From: Streptomyces graminofaciens
Lineage (GTDB): Bacteria > Actinomycetota > Actinomycetes > Streptomycetales > Streptomycetaceae
Length of the DNA stretch: 64,000 nucleotides
Direction of reading: 5' to 3'
NCBI RefSeq assembly: GCF_030294945.1
Contig: NZ_AP018448.1
Span: forward strand, 3,472,001-3,536,000
Shown: piece by piece, positions 33,203 through 41,466 of the stretch
How positions within the stretch are numbered: position 1 is the stretch's first letter
Layout of the letters: each line of letters opens with the position of its first letter
Notes under the pieces: generated by a model
What the model was told of the DNA's origin: nothing
Seen by the model: only the letters and a program-made list of their open reading frames with translations
The model's database searches: none
Program-made: the position numbers and the translations under genes

Positions 33203-34387
33203 TCAGTACCAGTCGGCCGGAGGGCGAATCAGGGCGCCCACTGCCAGCCCTTTCCGCAGCGCTTCGACGTCCGCCGCCCCCTGCCGAACGCGGGAGAGTT
33301 CCGCCTCGCTCGGACGCCGAAGACCTTCGAGATAGGGGAAGGGCCGGACGTACTCCTTGACGAACTTCGCCGACGGCCACGCCGGTGAGGTCTCCCCCAG
33401 CAGAGGGTTCACGGTGATCTCGCCGAGTCGGGACGGCTCCGGGTCCGGAAGGATGCCGACCGGGTCGGCCGTGGGCTCGCCGGTGACGAAGGCGAACGCC
33501 TGGACAGGAAATTCCGCTGTGGCCGGGAGCGGCCGAGGCGGGCGTTGTCCCACCCACGCGCGAGTCATCTCGGCGTCGTCGTAGACGGTGCTCGGCTCCA
33601 GCAGTCGTTCGTACTCGCTGAGAGTGAGGGGGCCGCCGGGAGAGAGATTCTCAACGTCCGCGTTGTGCAGATGGCCGACAAGGAGCCTGCCTGACGACGT
33701 GACACGTCGCATCTCCGAGATCGCGCCCGGGATGTCGGACAGGTAGTGCAGGCAGTCGTGCCCCAGGACGGTGTCCACCGCCCCGGAGGAGAACGGGAAG
33801 GGACCGTTCGCGTCGAAGCACACCGAGGTGCGTCCGGGGCGCAGATACCGTTGGGACAACCACAGGTGGGAGAAGACGACGTCGGAGCAGATGGATTCGG
33901 CACCGCCCATCTGTTCCCAATGGGCGGTCAGGTGCCCGAGGCCGGCGCCGATTTCGAGAATCCGCCGGTTCCGTGGGGCGTGCCAGTGAAGCAGGGAGAG
34001 ACCACTGAGATAGGTGGGGATGATCCAGCGGTGCTCGAAGTACCAGCCCAGTCCTCCGTAGTCCAGAAGCTCGACGGTCTTGTGGAATGAGAGTTTCGCC
34101 CGCACCGCCTCATACGCGTCGCGCGGGTCGAGTTCAGGGATGTCCGCGCTTCGGCGGTCGCACAGCAGGAGGGCCAGCGCCTGCTCACGTCTGCCGTTCT
34201 GGATGAGGGACACGACCTCCTCGATCAGAGCCTCCCTGCCCACACGGAGGTAGTGACAGTTGTCGAAGTGGGGCCACAGTCGCTCCCCGTCGGTCAGCAG
34301 ATTCCTGGCGGCGGGCCGCAGGGGCTCGCCGTTGGAAGGACTGACCAGTTCATAGGGCGCGCTTGTCGACGCGGTGACCGCGTTCAT
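33203..34387 (-). CDS. Class I SAM-dependent methyltransferase
   Basis: A 394-residue protein. An N-terminal region of about 135 residues (PSNGEPLRPAARNLL, REQALALLLCDRR) precedes a Rossmann methyltransferase core with the SAM motif ILEIGAGLGHLTAHW and HDCLHYLSDIPGAISEMRRV (motif IV region). A further C-terminal extension of about 130 residues follows. The target is unknown. ATG 34387 overlaps the stop of the other methyltransferase. Being part of the biosynthetic operon, it likely tailors a small molecule. Confidence 0.85.
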   Translation of the reverse strand: MNAVTASTSAPYELVSPSNGEPLRPAARNLLTDGERLWPHFDNCHYLRVGREALIEEVVSLIQNGRREQALALLLCDRRSADIPELDPRDAYEAVRAKLSFHKTVELLDYGGLGWYFEHRWIIPTYLSGLSLLHWHAPRNRRILEIGAGLGHLTAHWEQMGGAESICSDVVFSHLWLSQRYLRPGRTSVCFDANGPFPFSSGAVDTVLGHDCLHYLSDIPGAISEMRRVTSSGRLLVGHLHNADVENLSPGGPLTLSEYERLLEPSTVYDDAEMTRAWVGQRPPRPLPATAEFPVQAFAFVTGEPTADPVGILPDPEPSRLGEITVNPLLGETSPAWPSAKFVKEYVRPFPYLEGLRRPSEAELSRVRQGAADVEALRKGLAVGALIRPPADWY

Positions 34388-35175
34388 ACATGAATCTCCA
34401 AGAAGGCCATGCGGTAGGTGAGTCCGGACGCGTTGCCCAGTCGTGGGCCGTCCTGCGCCGACACGAGCCTGCTGGACAGGTCGTCGGCCGGATCTCCCGT
34501 GGGATATCCCATGTCGGCCACGGAGGGGTAGTGAAAGTCCCAGGAGCGGGCCCGTCCGGTCAGAAAGGAGTCATAGGTCTGCTGCGACAGCACATTCCAG
34601 CCCGGCAGCCATTCCCCGTCCCCCTCGGCATGGCGCAGGCGACAGACCAGGTCGACCGGCGACGGGTTCATGGGACCGTAGAGAATCGCCATGCCGTCGG
34701 CGGCGACCATTCGCAGCAGATGCGGAAGCCACACGTCCAGGGTGTCGAAATGGCTCGGGACCGTCAGAGCCGTGACGATGTCGGCCTGGAGCGACGGAAG
34801 AGAGCGCGGTTCACAGATACTGGCGACGGAGAAGCTCGCCTGGGGCAGAGCGGCCGAAGCCGCGTCGACGAGTTCGGGCAGGACATCGATCCCGCTGACG
34901 TCCCACCGGGGTCTCCGTTCGAGGACGTAGCGGGCGAAAGCGCCGTTGGCGCAGCCCACGTCGAGCAGACGCAGCTTCTCGTCGAAGCGCTTGTGGCCGG
35001 CGGCGAGCCGCAGGACGGGAGCGAAGTACGGCCGCTGGGTGGTGTGGGGATCGCGCTGGAGATAACGGAGGTCGATCGAGCGGGCGCCCTCGGTGTGACG
35101 CCAGTCGTGTTCCCAGAGGCTGGTGCCGGCCGAGGTCGCTCCCGGTGCGTCAGGCGTGTTGTCCGACGTCGTCAT
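34384..35175 (-). CDS. Class I SAM-dependent methyltransferase
   Basis: A 263-residue methyltransferase with motif I LRLLDVGCANGAFARYV, the acidic loop SGIDVLPELVD, and ADIVTALTVPSHFDTLDVWLPHLLRMV around the core. It is UbiE-like in outline, but no substrate signature was recognised. ATG 35175 overlaps the flavoprotein stop (ATGA); a longer open frame upstream is not used. Two adjacent methyltransferases suggest two methylations of the product. Confidence 0.85.
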   Translation of the reverse strand: MTTSDNTPDAPGATSAGTSLWEHDWRHTEGARSIDLRYLQRDPHTTQRPYFAPVLRLAAGHKRFDEKLRLLDVGCANGAFARYVLERRPRWDVSGIDVLPELVDAASAALPQASFSVASICEPRSLPSLQADIVTALTVPSHFDTLDVWLPHLLRMVAADGMAILYGPMNPSPVDLVCRLRHAEGDGEWLPGWNVLSQQTYDSFLTGRARSWDFHYPSVADMGYPTGDPADDLSSRLVSAQDGPRLGNASGLTYRMAFLEIHV

Positions 35176-36263
35176 ACGAGGCCGCCCCGTCCGGTCAGAA
35201 GCTCTCCCAGAGCCGAGGCGCGCTGGGCTCCGACGTTGGCGTGGGAGCTTGCCGCGAGGACGTCGCGGAGTCGGCGTTGGACCGGGACGGTAGTGAAGTT
35301 GGCTCGTGAGCCGGCCAGGCCGAACGCTCCTTGAGTCACCGATGCCGCCATGCGGCAGATCGCGCGGGCGAGACCCGAGATCTCGGCTTCGCTCCAGCTG
35401 CCCTCGGCCGTCTCGTTCCACACCTGGGCACTCGCACGTTCGAGCGCGGCTTCGGCCATCGTCAGCCGGCCGGCGAGATCTCCGAGCTCGACCGTGCGAT
35501 GGTCCGGCGGAGAACCCTGGAGGATCTCGGCCACGTCCCGCAGGGCGCCACGCGCCAGGCCGGCACACACAGCGGCCATGTGGAGGGCGTACGCCATGCG
35601 GTGCGGGAGGCGGTCGTGCCGGGTCAGCACAGCGGTCTCGTCGAACGTGTCGAGCGGGTACAGCTGCTCCGGGCGCACGCTCACGCCGTCCACGACGGCG
35701 GAGTGGCTCCCTGTGGCGGCCAGCCCCATGACCTGCCACGTCCGGTCGATGGCGACGGCGTCGGCGGGCAGGACGACACCGACGGTCCGCTGCGACTCCT
35801 CGTGTTCGCAGTGGACCAGGACCCACTGTGCGTGGCAGACGCCGCTGACGTAGTTCCACCGGCCGTCGACCCGCAACACGCCGTTCTGCTCGCGCACGCT
35901 TCCCTTGCCGGCCGAGGTCGCCGCGATCAAGGGGACATCGGGATCGGCGAGGATCCGGTCACGGGCCCATGGGCTGAGTCGCGGCAGGATGAGATTTCCC
36001 TGGGCCCAGACCATGACCAGCCAGGCCGCGGAGCCGTTCAACTCGGCAACGGCTCTCAGGGTGCGGGTGAAGTCCGGCAGGGACTCGTCGGATCCTCCGT
36101 ACTCCGCGCTCATGACCCGGCCGGTCAGACCGCTTCGCCGGAGCTTGGTGACGAGTCCGGCGGGCAGCCGGTCCTCGTCGCTCTCCCCGAGCGCGCGGAG
36201 CTCGGCTCGCAGTGAGGCAGGCAGACCGGCGATCTCTTGGTCAGTGCCCGTCATGGTCAGCAC
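35172..36263 (-). CDS. Acyl-CoA dehydrogenase-like flavoprotein, possible monooxygenase
   Basis: A 363-residue protein with the acyl-CoA dehydrogenase fold. The N-terminal helical region is about 1-90, a middle segment reads GVLRVDGRWNYVSGVCHAQWVLVHC, and the C-terminal type-2 domain includes VTQGAFGLAGSRANFTTVPVQRRLRDVLAASSHANV. This layout is shared with two-component flavin monooxygenases and N-oxygenases, so oxygenation is as likely as dehydrogenation. GTG 36263 has an excellent AGGAGG site. No partner flavin reductase gene is visible in the cluster. Confidence 0.8.
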   Translation of the reverse strand: MLTMTGTDQEIAGLPASLRAELRALGESDEDRLPAGLVTKLRRSGLTGRVMSAEYGGSDESLPDFTRTLRAVAELNGSAAWLVMVWAQGNLILPRLSPWARDRILADPDVPLIAATSAGKGSVREQNGVLRVDGRWNYVSGVCHAQWVLVHCEHEESQRTVGVVLPADAVAIDRTWQVMGLAATGSHSAVVDGVSVRPEQLYPLDTFDETAVLTRHDRLPHRMAYALHMAAVCAGLARGALRDVAEILQGSPPDHRTVELGDLAGRLTMAEAALERASAQVWNETAEGSWSEAEISGLARAICRMAASVTQGAFGLAGSRANFTTVPVQRRLRDVLAASSHANVGAQRASALGELLTGRGGLV

Positions 36264-36283
36264 TGTTGTCCTCCTCTCCTTGC

Positions 36284-36991
36284 TCACCGCAGGGCGGCGT
36301 CAGCGATCGCGTCGATGTGGGCCACGGTGGTGTCGAGCCAGGGGACCCGCGTCGGCTCGGTGGCGTCGATGAGCAGGTTCAGCTCAGTGCACGCGAGGAT
36401 CACCGCCTCGGCTCCACGGTCCACCGCGGCCTGGCCGAGCTTCCGCAGCTGTAGGGCCGAGTCCGATACGACGTGCCCGAGGCACAGTTCCGAATAGATG
36501 ATCCTGTCAAGCTCCCGTTGTGCCTGCTCGCCGAGATCGACCACTTCGATCCCCGCCCTCGCGAAGGCATTCGCGAACGCGGGCATACGCGTGGTGGTGC
36601 TCGTTCCCAGCAGGGCGACCCGGGTGCGTCCGTCCAGTGCGTCGACGGTCGCGTCGATGAGGCTGACGAGAGGTAAGGAAGAGTGTCGCGGTATCTCGTC
36701 CGCGACGGCATGCATCGTGTTGCAGGCCACGGCCAGGAAGTCGGCACCGGCCGCCTCCAGAGCCTCGGCCGCCTCTCCGAGCAGGCGGCCCGCCGCAGGC
36801 CAGTCGCCGCTGAGCTGTGCCTGTTCCACGAAGTGGTAGTCGGCGGACCAGATGATGACATGGGCGGAATGGGATCCGCCCAGCTTCGCGGCCAGCCTGC
36901 GGTTGAGCTCGCGGTAGTACGTGATGGTCGAGGGCCAGCTCATTCCGCCGATGAGCCCGATCTTTCGCGTGGGGAGATCACGCTCCGTCAT
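36284..36991 (-). CDS. Aspartate/glutamate racemase-family protein
   Basis: A 235-residue member of the Asp/Glu/hydantoin racemase superfamily. The opening IGLIGGMSWPSTITYYRELN and the two catalytic Cys residues, in AVACNTMH and LACTELNLL, are intact. ATG 36991 follows AAAGGTGACC. In this operon it probably supplies or epimerises an acidic amino acid building block. A TTA codon at 36674-36676 (residue 106) places its translation under possible bldA control. It lies 20 bp upstream of the flavoprotein gene. Confidence 0.9.
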   Translation of the reverse strand: MTERDLPTRKIGLIGGMSWPSTITYYRELNRRLAAKLGGSHSAHVIIWSADYHFVEQAQLSGDWPAAGRLLGEAAEALEAAGADFLAVACNTMHAVADEIPRHSSLPLVSLIDATVDALDGRTRVALLGTSTTTRMPAFANAFARAGIEVVDLGEQAQRELDRIIYSELCLGHVVSDSALQLRKLGQAAVDRGAEAVILACTELNLLIDATEPTRVPWLDTTVAHIDAIADAALR

Positions 36992-37022
36992 ACGGTCACC
37001 TTTCGTCGCCCTGGGGAGCGGG

Positions 37023-37838
37023 TCATCCCTGTGCAGGTCCGTCCATCTCCCGACGGGCCTGGGCGACGAGTTCCGGCAGGTGGTCCTGGTTGTCGAGGAT
37101 CTGCTGGAGGTGGACCATCCGCTCGGGACCCGCCGTGGCAAGCATGGCCTCGCCGTAGTAGTTGTCGTTCCAGAAGCGGGCCATGGCGCCGACATGGTCG
37201 CGCAGGGCGGGCAGCAGCTCCTGCGGACAGTGCTCGGTGAAGTTCATGACGAACAGCCGCCGGCCCTCCCCGCCTCCGAACGAGCCGTGCTTGATGCCGT
37301 GGGTGAACACGACCACGTCGCCGGGCTGACTCGAGATCGAGATCGCGGGCAGGTCGGACTGCTCCTGCCCCCATGCCTCCGCCGAGGAACCGATGCTGCC
37401 GCTGAGCAGCTTGGCGTAGCTGTCGTCGAACCTGTGGCTGCCCGGGAAGACCCTCAGGCACCCCGAGTCGGGGCCGACGGGGTCGAGGTAGAACGCGACC
37501 TTCAGCGCCGACAGCCCGCCGGAGAAGGGGTTCGAGTGGTACGCCGTGTTCCCGGTGTAGAAGTTTCCGTCCGACGAGCAGTAGTTGAAGTCGGGGCCCA
37601 GTAGCTGGCTGGGGATGGTGTTGATGCGCGGATCGTCGAGGAGAGCGCTCAGGTATGCGTCACGGTCGACGAAGGGAACCAGGCAGGCCCGCTTTCCCGG
37701 GGTCCGCTGACGGCCAGCCCGCTCCCACACGGACTCGAATGCCGCTGTGATCCGTTCGATCTCGTTCGCCATCAGACCTGGCAGGTGGAGGAAGCCGAAG
37801 GTCTCGAAAAACCGAACCTGGGTGGCGGCCAAAGTCAT
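37023..37838 (-). CDS. Phytanoyl-CoA dioxygenase-family protein with altered facial triad
   Basis: A 271-residue Fe(II)/2-oxoglutarate dioxygenase-like protein. The usual HxD metal motif is replaced by H101-S-N103 in AYHSNPFSGG; the codon is AAC. The distal His is H184 in GIKHGSF, and a 2-oxoglutarate-binding Arg is in RRLFVMNF near 194. PGSHRFD near 132-138 confirms the family. Loss of the metal carboxylate could mean halogenase-like or altered chemistry, or a non-catalytic protein. ATG 37838 is the first gene start of the operon that runs to 31934. Confidence 0.85.
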   Translation of the reverse strand: MTLAATQVRFFETFGFLHLPGLMANEIERITAAFESVWERAGRQRTPGKRACLVPFVDRDAYLSALLDDPRINTIPSQLLGPDFNYCSSDGNFYTGNTAYHSNPFSGGLSALKVAFYLDPVGPDSGCLRVFPGSHRFDDSYAKLLSGSIGSSAEAWGQEQSDLPAISISSQPGDVVVFTHGIKHGSFGGGEGRRLFVMNFTEHCPQELLPALRDHVGAMARFWNDNYYGEAMLATAGPERMVHLQQILDNQDHLPELVAQARREMDGPAQG

Positions 37839-38188
37839 GGCTGGTGGGTCTGCCTTTCGGAGAGGGAATGCTGAGGATGATTCACTCGGCACGTCGGTGC
37901 CGAACCGGCGTGGCGAGGACCGCTGTCATGCGTCCGGGGGCGCTGGTGACCGGCCGCGAAGCCGAGTCCGCCGCGGGCCGAACCGTTCACGGGCCAAGGG
38001 GTTCGACATGGACGTCGAGAGCATTCATGGGGCGGCGCGCCGACATCTGGCCGACACGAAGAGAGCATGTTTCAGAATTTCCGGTTCTCACACCTTCCCC
38101 GTGCCGGTTTTCCTGTTTTCGCACCTCATCGCCTCAGGTTTTTCGGGAGCTCTCTCGCCGTCGGTATGCCAGGACACGCCGACCGGCG
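37839..38188. promoter_or_regulatory. Intergenic region with probable operon promoter
   Basis: A 350-bp stretch upstream of the dioxygenase gene and downstream of the ligase. No gene or carrier protein was found on either strand. The part at 38070-38150 is A/T-rich (TTTCAGAATTTCCGG, TTTTCCTGTTTTCGC) and is the likely place for a terminator of the ligase or a promoter. Exact boxes are not clear. Confidence 0.4.
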
Positions 38189-39709
38189 TCACGTCCGACT
38201 CATTTGTGTCGCGAGGATGGCGGCGGCCCTTCGATCGACCTTGCCCGTCTCCCCCTGGGGAATCTCGTCGACGAGGTGGAACGCATCGGGGATTTTCCCC
38301 GGCTCGAGGTGGTCCTTGGCCCATTGGCGCAGCTCTTCGGCATCGACCGAGGCGCCGGTCCGGGCGATGAGGAGGTGGATCTTCTCTCCCAGTACGTCGT
38401 CCGGAACACCGACCGCCAGGCAGTCGGTCCAGGCCGCGTTTCCGGCATATGCGGCTTCGATCTCCAGGGGCGAGACCTTGACCGCGCCGCGGGAGATCAT
38501 GCTCTTCGCGCGGCCGACGAGTTCCACGCGGCCGTCCGACCGAATCCTGCCGATGTCCCCCGTGCGAAACCAACCGTCCGGAACGGCACGGTGCGTGGCG
38601 TCGTCGAATCCGAGATAACCGGACATCAGAAACGGGGTTTTGATCTGTATCTCCCCGGCTTCGCCGGGCGCCGCATCGATGCGGCATACGACACCCGGGC
38701 ACGGTGTGCCGATGGTACCGGCTCCGTCTTGGTAATCCTCCGCCCGAAGGATCAGATCGGAGGTCGATGTCTCACTCAGCCCGTAGACATCGGTGATGGA
38801 CGAGCCGGGGTAGTGCTGCCGGACCTTGCGTCCCAAGCCTGCCGAGAGAGGCTCGCCCCCGGCGATCCACAGCTTCGGTCCCACGCCGACCCGCCCCGTC
38901 GCGGCGGCGACCGGGTCGGACTCACGCATGCGCAACAGCATGCGGAGCATGGTGGGAACCACGGCGACACGGTCGACATCTCCCCGGCCCAGACGCGCAT
39001 GTGTCCGCCGCGGGCTGAAGGAGGGCATCAGCTCGAGAACACCGCCCGTCAGGAGCGTCAGCAAGGACGTCCACTGCCCGAAGGTGAAGTTCAACTGGAG
39101 CACTTGCAGCGCGCGCTGCCCCGCCTCGAAACGAAGCACCGACTGGATGGCCAGGAGCTTGTTGGCGAAAGCCGCGTGCGACAGCTCGATGGCCTTGGGC
39201 TCGCCGGTCGAACCCGACGAGAAAGCCACCAAAGCCGTGTCCCGTCTGACCGATACGGGCTCGTCGTCGACGTCCGGCACGACGGCGTGAATTCCCTCGG
39301 CCCAGCGCTTCGTATGTGGCGATCGCTGCTGGTACCCATCGAGAAGGAACGTATCTTCACATGACACGACCCAGCGGGCTCCCGAGCGGCGCAGCACACG
39401 CCGGACCGCATTCGGGGGAAGCGTGTGATTGAGCGGGACAACCGTGCCTCCGGCAAGCCATACACCCAACTGCGTGGCGATGTCGCCAGGGCGGTTGGCA
39501 ACGACCAATGCGACCGCGTCGCCGGGGCCCACGCCCGTCGACTTCAGCCTCGAGGCGATTTCCTGCGAGCTGGAGAGGAGCTGTCGGTATGACATCTCCG
39601 CGTCGCCGCCGAGAATGGCCGGTTCCGCACCGAAGCGGTTGCATGCGGAAACGATCAAAGAATCCACCCGAGCCTCGTCATCGAATTCCCAGGCTTCACT
39701 TGAAATCAA
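38189..39709 (-). CDS. AMP-dependent acyl/aryl ligase (ANL superfamily)
   Basis: A 506-residue adenylate-forming enzyme. Core motifs are the P-loop AFSSGSTGEPKAIELSH (A3), YGLSETS (A5), WFRTGDIGRI (A7), GRAKSMISRG (A8) and the catalytic Lys in GETGKVDRRA (A10). It has no attached carrier or condensation domain, and none is encoded nearby, so the activated acid may go to CoA, to a carrier elsewhere, or directly to an amine. It has its own 206-bp upstream region. It may supply the acyl group for the hexapeptide acyltransferase; that is inference. Confidence 0.9.
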   Translation of the reverse strand: MISSEAWEFDDEARVDSLIVSACNRFGAEPAILGGDAEMSYRQLLSSSQEIASRLKSTGVGPGDAVALVVANRPGDIATQLGVWLAGGTVVPLNHTLPPNAVRRVLRRSGARWVVSCEDTFLLDGYQQRSPHTKRWAEGIHAVVPDVDDEPVSVRRDTALVAFSSGSTGEPKAIELSHAAFANKLLAIQSVLRFEAGQRALQVLQLNFTFGQWTSLLTLLTGGVLELMPSFSPRRTHARLGRGDVDRVAVVPTMLRMLLRMRESDPVAAATGRVGVGPKLWIAGGEPLSAGLGRKVRQHYPGSSITDVYGLSETSTSDLILRAEDYQDGAGTIGTPCPGVVCRIDAAPGEAGEIQIKTPFLMSGYLGFDDATHRAVPDGWFRTGDIGRIRSDGRVELVGRAKSMISRGAVKVSPLEIEAAYAGNAAWTDCLAVGVPDDVLGEKIHLLIARTGASVDAEELRQWAKDHLEPGKIPDAFHLVDEIPQGETGKVDRRAAAILATQMSRT

Positions 39710-39873
39710 GCTCCGGTTCCTCTCTGCTTGAACGGATATCGCATGCTTGCACGGACACCCTCACCCGTCGATGCCATACCGGACTGCTCGATGGCAGCAC
39801 GATTCCGGTGGACCTGATAGTGATTCATTGATCATCCGGTCGGCATTCCGAGGCGCACGGATTTATTCGCTTG

Positions 39874-39892
39874 TCGAAATCAGGATTTTCGA
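39874..39892. promoter_or_regulatory. A/T-rich imperfect inverted repeat upstream of the ligase
   Basis: TCGAAAT and ATTTTCGA flank a 4-nt loop, in an A/T-rich region between the atypical regulator and the ligase gene. It may be a weak terminator for the regulator or an operator of the ligase promoter. Confidence 0.35.
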
Positions 39893-39915
39893 GCGAAACA
39901 AATACGGGTGGACCC

Positions 39916-40644
39916 TCAACGGTCGCCGTGGAAAAGACTGAACTGGAGGCACATGAGAGCTGCCTGGAGTCGGTCTCGCGCACCCATCTTGTTGAGAATG
40001 CTGGATACATGGGATTTGACCGTGGCCACGGCGAGCTGAAAGTCCTCGGCTATCTCCTGGTTGGACATTCCGCGTGTGATACCGGCCAGCACGTCCCGCT
40101 CACGGGGGCTGAGACCGACGAGGACCTCGTGCAGATCCCCGCGCCACTCCGGCGAACCGTGCGGGACGAAGTTGCGCACACCCGCGAAAAGCCGACTCGT
40201 CAGCAGGGGCTGCAGGACACTGTGGCCGCGCGACACCTGCCGTACCGCGTAGAGCAGTTCCTCCGCGGAGACGCCGCGCAGCAGGAGACCACTGACGCCC
40301 AGCTGAATGGCCCGCGTCATGTTCCGATCGATGACTTGCTGGTCGGCGAGCATGAGCACCTTCGGCCGGACGCGCGGCGGGGCCTCGGAGAGCCGCGCCA
40401 CGAGTTCCAGCGCCGCGACCTCGCCATGACTGCCGACTCCGAGCACCAGCACATCCGGAGCAAGCCTGCCCACGCTCGACAGCACACCCCGGCCGACCCT
40501 CGTCTCCGCGACGACGGAGAACCCGGCCCCCCGCAGCAGCACCTGCTTCAGACCGCTACGGACCAGATCCTCGTCATCGACGAGGACGATGCTGATGACT
40601 TGATGTTGATCACGCGCAGCCACCGGCTCAACCGACCTGATCAC
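39916..40644 (-). CDS. Atypical NarL-type response regulator lacking the phospho-acceptor Asp
   Basis: A 242-residue protein. The receiver begins ISIVLVDDEDLVRSGL with the acidic pair present, but the phospho-acceptor site reads PDVLVLGVGSHG, with Gly69 where Asp is expected. The LuxR helix-turn-helix LSPRERDVLAGITRGMSNQEIAEDF...VATVKSHVSSIL is intact. Phosphorylation control is therefore unlikely; atypical regulators in antibiotic clusters can instead respond to end products. GTG 40644 has GGAGGAAGGGG upstream. It sits between the enzyme genes and the LAL regulators, transcribed with the enzymes. Confidence 0.88.
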   Translation of the reverse strand: MIRSVEPVAARDQHQVISIVLVDDEDLVRSGLKQVLLRGAGFSVVAETRVGRGVLSSVGRLAPDVLVLGVGSHGEVAALELVARLSEAPPRVRPKVLMLADQQVIDRNMTRAIQLGVSGLLLRGVSAEELLYAVRQVSRGHSVLQPLLTSRLFAGVRNFVPHGSPEWRGDLHEVLVGLSPRERDVLAGITRGMSNQEIAEDFQLAVATVKSHVSSILNKMGARDRLQAALMCLQFSLFHGDR

Positions 40645-41309
40645 ACCTGCGCCCCTTCCTCCGAGGTGATACCGACAGAAGATTTCCGAAAACGCCAACC
40701 CAGCACGAAATCGAACTTTTCCAAACTCCGTCGACTCACCCCGTGGACTCGATGCGAGAGAGCGAGGTCGCTCCCGCCCCAGAGTCCGCCTTCGGATCGA
40801 ACATTTTCAGCCACCGCGACGGCGGCTGGAATAACCGACGCACGCGGAACCACCAGGTAAGCAATGCGCCAAAAGGTCGGCATGCCACCGTCGAGCGCAT
40901 ATATTTACCTGCACCGCCTTCCCGGCCGGAAAGGGGGAGCCGGCACACCGGCCGGGATGAACTCCGGCCCGCCTCGGCAACCGCGAAGTGCGCGACCGCC
41001 GAGGCACAGCGCCACAAAGGAAAGAAGCACGGATATTGAGCGGGACACGGGACACGTCTAGACCTCCTTGCGCGCCCGGGGTGCCCTCGCACCACTGCCC
41101 GCATGAGTCATGCAGAACGACGGATGCGTTCGGCCCGCGAACCCGCGACGCTCACAGCCCGCCGGTGGGATCGATGTTCCTGGTCGCGGAAACCGCACTC
41201 TTCGGGAATCCGTGAAGAGCATCCCTCCGGTCGGCCATCCACGACTCCCGCCAAGGAACGCGTGGGGCGCCATGACCGATTCCGACCGCCCTGAAGCCCT
41301 CATGCAATT

Positions 41310-41327
41310 AACCGTAACGGAACGGTT
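41310..41327. promoter_or_regulatory. Inverted repeat upstream of the LAL operon
   Basis: AACCGT and ACGGTT form perfect 6-bp arms around a 6-nt spacer, overlapping a second small palindrome CCGTAACGG. It lies 23 bp upstream of the PimM-like operator and is a candidate site for one of the LuxR-type regulators. Confidence 0.4.
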
Positions 41328-41349
41328 GCGCGATCTCCGCGAGAAGGCC

Positions 41350-41365
41350 CTGGGGAACTCCCTAG
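41350..41365. promoter_or_regulatory. PimM-type (PAS-LuxR) operator
   Basis: CTGGGGAACTCCCTAG matches the PAS-LuxR consensus CTVGGGAWWTCCCBAG at 15 of 16 positions. It is 102 bp upstream of the first LAL start. Two PAS-LuxR genes of the PimM kind lie at the far end of the same regulatory block, so they probably control the LAL operon through this site. Confidence 0.7.
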
Positions 41366-41466
41366 TTTTCCGTCCGACCTTGCCTTCATTTGCGGACATC
41401 ACGCCCCATAATCCCGCATGAATCCATCCGCACATTCCCTCGCCGCCCCCACTGCTGGAGGTACAC

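Larger units (their letters stand above)
40645..41466. promoter_or_regulatory. 822-bp divergent control region of the cluster
   Basis: No convincing gene was found; all frames lack family features. The region separates the leftward atypical regulator from the rightward LAL operon. It contains GTCTAGAC (41055-41062), a CCTT-N-CCGGCCGG-N-AAGG palindrome near 40918-40935, the inverted repeat at 41310-41327 and a PimM-type operator at 41350-41365. Its base composition is A/T-richer than its surroundings at 40680-40910. Confidence 0.55.

Noticed and set aside
37844..39364. Search for a carrier protein near the ligase gene
   Set aside because: No GxDS(L/I)-type phosphopantetheine motif was found in any small frame on either strand in 37.8-40 kb.
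40743..41421. Several small frames in the 822-bp region before the LAL operon
   Set aside because: Composition is unlike coding DNA, no conserved motif was recognised, and the region contains several operator-like palindromes.
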